Shown piece by piece: positions 60,592 through 64,000 of a stretch of DNA of 64,000 bases; positions within the stretch are counted from its first letter, which is position 1, and the number at the start of each line of letters is the position of its first letter. Position numbers and translations under genes: made by a program. A model generated the notes under the pieces. The model saw only the letters and a program-made list of their open reading frames with translations, made no database searches and was not told the origin of the DNA. Source of the stretch: Paulinella micropora (taxonomy: Eukaryota; Cercozoa; Imbricatea; Euglyphida); assembly GCA_009731375.1 (NCBI GenBank), contig BJOX01000036.1:250903-314902 (forward strand), written 5' to 3'.

Positions 60592-61110
60592 TCAGTCTAC
60601 GACGACAACACGCTCACCTGAGCCGGTGTCTTCGTCTTGACGTCCCCCCTCCGTAGCGGTATAAGCTTGCTGGGGGTAGTTGGAGCTGGAACTGGTGCTA
60701 TAATTCCAGTATCCGTGTCCTCTGGGAGGGCGCGCTGGGGTCCGTCCTCCCCTTCCACGAAAGCCTCGTCCTCGTGGTGCCGCCCCTCTTGGTGTCCCTC
60801 GGGACCCTCGTGACGATCCTCTCGTCTCTCCTCCTCCTCTAGTCGGCGCCTTTGATCGGCCCGATGTCTCTCTCTTCTCCCTTCTCTTCATTCTGTCAAG
60901 GAAGTAAATGATGGCCTCCCGGAACTCCGCATCCGAGACCATATTCGCATTCCACCTCCCCTCCTCCAACTCCTTCTTGTACATGGCGTACATGGTCTTT
61001 TTCATGCCTTCGAGCTCTCTAAGGAAAAGATTTCGCTGCCTATCATCAAGAGAGTCGTGGCTGAAGAGGCAATTGCCTACTCCTTTCTGTGCCTCATGCT
61101 TACACGCCAT
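60592..61110 (-). CDS. RGG-rich nucleocapsid-like frame
   Basis: 172 residues. The N-terminal MACKHEAQKGVGNCLFSHD supplies the last ligands of a CCCH-type zinc finger. A first Cys lies just before the upstream TAG. A helical segment (REAIIYFLDRMKRREKRE) follows, then an RGG domain (RGGGETRGSSRGSRGTPRG...RGRGFRGRGG) and a Tyr/Ser-rich tail. It continues the phase of the large gag-like frame, from which it is separated only by TAG and five codons. It probably binds element RNA. Its in-phase position suggests that it is made as a gag extension. Confidence 0.5.
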   Translation of the reverse strand: MACKHEAQKGVGNCLFSHDSLDDRQRNLFLRELEGMKKTMYAMYKKELEEGRWNANMVSDAEFREAIIYFLDRMKRREKRETSGRSKAPTRGGGETRGSSRGSRGTPRGAAPRGRGFRGRGGRTPARPPRGHGYWNYSTSSSSNYPQQAYTATEGGRQDEDTGSGERVVVVD

Positions 61111-61125
61111 GTATGAAAAATAGTA

Positions 61126-63102
61126 CTAGCACGGCGTCGGCTCATCTCTCCCCCTCTTGAGACCTGCCGTTCGAGTTGCATGTGCTGCTTGAGCACCTCC
61201 AACCCCCTGTGTCGCGGCACTGGAGAATGACTCGGTGGCCGTGTCCAATTCGGAACACGCGTCGAGCACCTCCTTGAACAGGTCGCCCGGCGGAGTAGCC
61301 GCTACAGTCCTCTCGTATATATTCGTTTCTAAAAAATCCGCCGTCTTCACCGCCGTGAAGGTCGGACAGGACTGTATGATCCTTGCGAGCTTGCTCGGGT
61401 GTCGTGTACACAAAGCACTCAGGAAGTACAAAATGATAGACTTCCGGCTATAAAAGAGCCCGTACTTGGCGCTGACCTCAGTGAGGATCGCTGCCAACCT
61501 CGTGCCAATGCCCAGCCCTTCGTTCACCTCTTGAAAAATCTCAAACCCAATCAAAGTACCAGTGCACAGGTGCTGATACCCATGAGTTTTAAAGTATTGC
61601 AAGAGGACGGCAACTGGCACCGTGCATTGCAGGTCTGAGGCTGCTCTCCTAGCCGCCACCTCTACCGCTCTCATCGCCTTGTACTCCCCAACATCAAACC
61701 CTTGTGTGATGATTGATGGGTCCAACAAGGTGTACAACGCCTCATACTCCTGTGTTTCGTCCGTTGGATGCTGCTTCATACAAGCATCAATTCTTCTGAG
61801 CTTGTCTCGAAGGTTCGCATCCGTGTCCTTCTGACTCGCTGTCTCTGCATACAGCGTCAGAGCAGTGGCATCGGACTTTGTATATTTTTGGAAGGCCTGT
61901 ATGATAGCCTGTCTGTCCTTTTTGTCATTACTGTTGACAATAACAGTGGTAGGCGCTGAGCTAGTCGCAGGGGCCGAAGGGGCTGTGTGGGCTGACGGGG
62001 CGGAGCGGCCCGAGGGAGCCATATAAGATCCAGAGGAATATTTCGGTCCCTTTGTTCCCGCCGCCTTGGCTAATGCAATCTTTGCCTCCATCTCCTTCTT
62101 TTCTTTCTCAGCCGCTAGCTCTTTGATATACAGCTCTTGGGCATGATGAAAAAAAGACAGGATCTCAGCTGCCTTCCGAAGGAACAAGGCCTTCTCCGCC
62201 AACTCCTTCTCTCCCGCTTTATTGGTGGGGGGTGGTGCGGCCGTCCCCTCCAAGATCGTATGATCCTTCGTGAAGACCCACCTCTTCCATGCGTCATCCT
62301 TCACCAAGGCCGCATGCAGCTTCTTCATCCTCGTCACCCCTCCAGCTTCGCCTTCTATTTCCCTCAGGGCCGGGTGAAGGTCCCTGCCAAACTGGGTGTG
62401 TTGGAGTTTACCCAGGTCCACTAACTTGGCCTCCATAAGTTTCAGAGACACATCCATGACATTGATCTGTCCTTTTGGATTCCTGAACTTAAACTCCTTT
62501 TCCACTCTCTTTATTGAATCAATGTCCTGACCAGGATCGAGCAACCTAGCCAGTGCTCTTGTGTTCCATGGCAGCACAGTCTTTCCAGTCTGGTACTCAA
62601 AGAGTATAGCACACTCAAACACTGTCCATGAGAGGTCGAGTAGCTCCAGTAAAGACATATTGTCCCCAAATGAGACATGTTGCACCTGTAACTGTGCACC
62701 GTCGTCTCTGAGGAATTCTGCCAGAGGCAGAGCTTGCCTTGGGAGAGGGTAACAGATGTCCTCCTTCTTCAAGGGTTGTCCCCATCGCATTTCTTGGGGA
62801 ATGTATAGCCATTTATAGGCCTCATCCTTCCCTTTCTTCTCCTCAAACTCCTTCTTACTTAGTTTGCCATATTCGGCCACAAACCTCGCTTCCTCTCCTC
62901 CCTTCTGCTCCTCCTCGACTTCCTCTGCTCCTCCTGTGTCAAAGGAAGGCGCAGTAAAAAATTGATTCTCTGCTCCTCCTGTGTCAAAGGAAGGTGCCAG
63001 ATCTCCTCCTTCTGCATGAGAGTCAACGAACTCCTCTTCGTTTCCTGGGGTTCGCTCACTCTCCCCCCCTCCTTCCTGCCAGTCTTCAGACCTAGTAGAC
63101 AT
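61126..63102 (-). CDS. Large gag-like capsid protein
   Basis: 658 residues from ATG 63102. It begins with an acidic N-terminus that contains a short repeat (PSFDTGGAE twice). The segment FLRDDGAQLQVQHVSFGDNM then leads into a helical region. A K/E/A-rich coiled coil with a Pro/Ser/Ala linker (~residues 330-385) follows, then a long all-helical C-terminal domain (ALYTLLDPSIITQGFDVGEYKAMRAVE..., IGTRLAAILTEVSAKYGLFYSR) like a retroelement capsid. It ends KRGRDEPTPC, directly before TAG. The frame has no internal stop, in contrast to the opposite-strand element. A family name cannot be given; gag is inferred from the following RGG and protease-like frames. Confidence 0.5.
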   Translation of the reverse strand: MSTRSEDWQEGGGESERTPGNEEEFVDSHAEGGDLAPSFDTGGAENQFFTAPSFDTGGAEEVEEEQKGGEEARFVAEYGKLSKKEFEEKKGKDEAYKWLYIPQEMRWGQPLKKEDICYPLPRQALPLAEFLRDDGAQLQVQHVSFGDNMSLLELLDLSWTVFECAILFEYQTGKTVLPWNTRALARLLDPGQDIDSIKRVEKEFKFRNPKGQINVMDVSLKLMEAKLVDLGKLQHTQFGRDLHPALREIEGEAGGVTRMKKLHAALVKDDAWKRWVFTKDHTILEGTAAPPPTNKAGEKELAEKALFLRKAAEILSFFHHAQELYIKELAAEKEKKEMEAKIALAKAAGTKGPKYSSGSYMAPSGRSAPSAHTAPSAPATSSAPTTVIVNSNDKKDRQAIIQAFQKYTKSDATALTLYAETASQKDTDANLRDKLRRIDACMKQHPTDETQEYEALYTLLDPSIITQGFDVGEYKAMRAVEVAARRAASDLQCTVPVAVLLQYFKTHGYQHLCTGTLIGFEIFQEVNEGLGIGTRLAAILTEVSAKYGLFYSRKSIILYFLSALCTRHPSKLARIIQSCPTFTAVKTADFLETNIYERTVAATPPGDLFKEVLDACSELDTATESFSSAATQGVGGAQAAHATRTAGLKRGRDEPTPC

Positions 63103-64000
63103 GGATGCTGAAGGAATACGGATGAGACAGAGTTGTTTCTACCCAGTAATTGCTCTGTTCGTCTATGAGGAACGAATAGAGAGAAAAAACGAAAAGACAG
63201 TATAGAGAGAGAGCGTCTCACCTCTATGTCTTATGTGTTTTTTTTTTTTGAGAAAGAAGTAATCTGTACGACTTTCTCTGAAAATTTGATCTCCTTCTCC
63301 ACTCCTCTTTTCTTTTTCTCTTTTTGTTGTTGTATCTGTTATGAGGTACGAGGACCTATGTACAGATAATGTCAAAGAGGCTAGAGAAGCACTCCTTGAG
63401 AAGTCGACTTGTCGTCTGACACTTGTTCAGACCTATTGTCGAAAGACAGTCAGAGATTTGCAAAAATACTCTGATGTGTGTGGTTTGAGAGGCAACAAAG
63501 TGCACAGACTTGAAAGGTAGAGTACTACGCTCGTGTCCTTCAAGTTTGTTTGTATCTGTGAGTGTTTGTTTGTACGTCTGTTGACCTACTCTGTCTCTGT
63601 CTCAAGAGAGAACAAAAGAACAGCTACGAGGTCTGGTGTCTGGCCTCCTTGTGAGGACACAGATACAGGCTGTGGAGAGGGTACTGAGACACCTACTCAC
63701 AAACGCCTAGACGTCTAGTTTTGCAAAAAGAGCTGTGTGGGGATGTGCTGGAGTATTTGTTTTTTGGACTCGGAACACCTATTCAGAAGAGATAGGTCTG
63801 TCCAATTTTTCTTTCTGCTGTTCCAAAAACAAGCCAGAAAAGAAATCAACCTTGTGCTGGTGACTCCAATGTTACAATCCCCGAGATAGCTTAATAAAAA
63901 GTCGGTAATACAACCAGACACAAATCCCCAAAAGAGAATGATGTCTCGTTATATTAGCTTAGTGAAGCCGAAAAGAAAACGGCAACAGACCAAGGTTAAA
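63103..64000. other. Leader of the minus-strand element
   Basis: About 900 bases upstream of the gag-like ATG with no supported gene. A T/A-rich stretch at 63240-63250 and 'ttaataaaaa' near 63890 are the only features noted. It could hold an LTR or leader, but no terminal repeat can be proven inside the window. Confidence 0.35.

Overview
The window is nuclear DNA of a eukaryote, most likely a microsatellite-rich invertebrate. The evidence is a split host gene with GT-AG introns that reads like the Fanconi-anaemia protein FAAP24, a LINE reverse transcriptase, tRNA-derived SINEs, LTR-type debris and many kilobases of simple repeats. Penaeid-type crustaceans have genomes like this, but the species cannot be fixed from the sequence. 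Assembly gaps are at 1808-2174, 45183-45977, 46595-46715 and 47173-47896, plus seven 10-N joins.

Layout. 1-9570: repeat-derived pieces, several ending in (ATCT)n, a 635-bp fold-back, a 181-bp tandem array and 1.1 kb of (ATATGT)n. 9570-13960: AT-rich, no gene seen. 13.97-15.28 kb: TTC/TTG repeats and a tandem LTR-like repeat. 15.79-18.32 kb: a decayed gag-like retroelement.

18325-39578 is the centrepiece: a 21,254-bp Polinton/Maverick-type provirus. It has 154-bp terminal inverted repeats (two mismatches by eye) and a perfect 6-bp target duplication (ACCGAG), and it is inserted into the last frame of the gag-like element. It carries the full Polinton set: retroviral-type integrase, protein-primed DNA polymerase B, packaging ATPase, adenain-like protease, penton and double-jelly-roll major capsid protein. 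Added to these are a phage-like S74 fibre, a ConA-like structural protein, a DUF5754-like protein, an exonuclease-X-tail protein, zinc-finger and cysteine-rich proteins, and a small gene that seems to carry three ~50-nt introns. Early-type genes (integrase, polymerase, zinc finger) lie mostly on the minus strand towards both ends. The virion genes form one plus-strand block at 22.2-33.9 kb, separated by repeated palindromic intergenic modules. The element is damaged: in-frame TAA codons in penton and polymerase, and frameshifts in the fibre and a coiled-coil gene.

39.6-41.4 kb: host flank. 41.9-44.2 kb: a 5'-truncated LINE. 44.4-54.4 kb: microsatellites and SINEs in which at least eight small exons of the FAAP24-like gene are embedded with consistent phases. 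Several exons also occur as broken duplicate copies. 55.7-59.6 kb (plus): a frameshifted gag-like pseudogene. 59.5-63.1 kb (minus): a better preserved gag / RGG / protease-like series of three reading frames in the same phase, separated by TAG and TGA codons.
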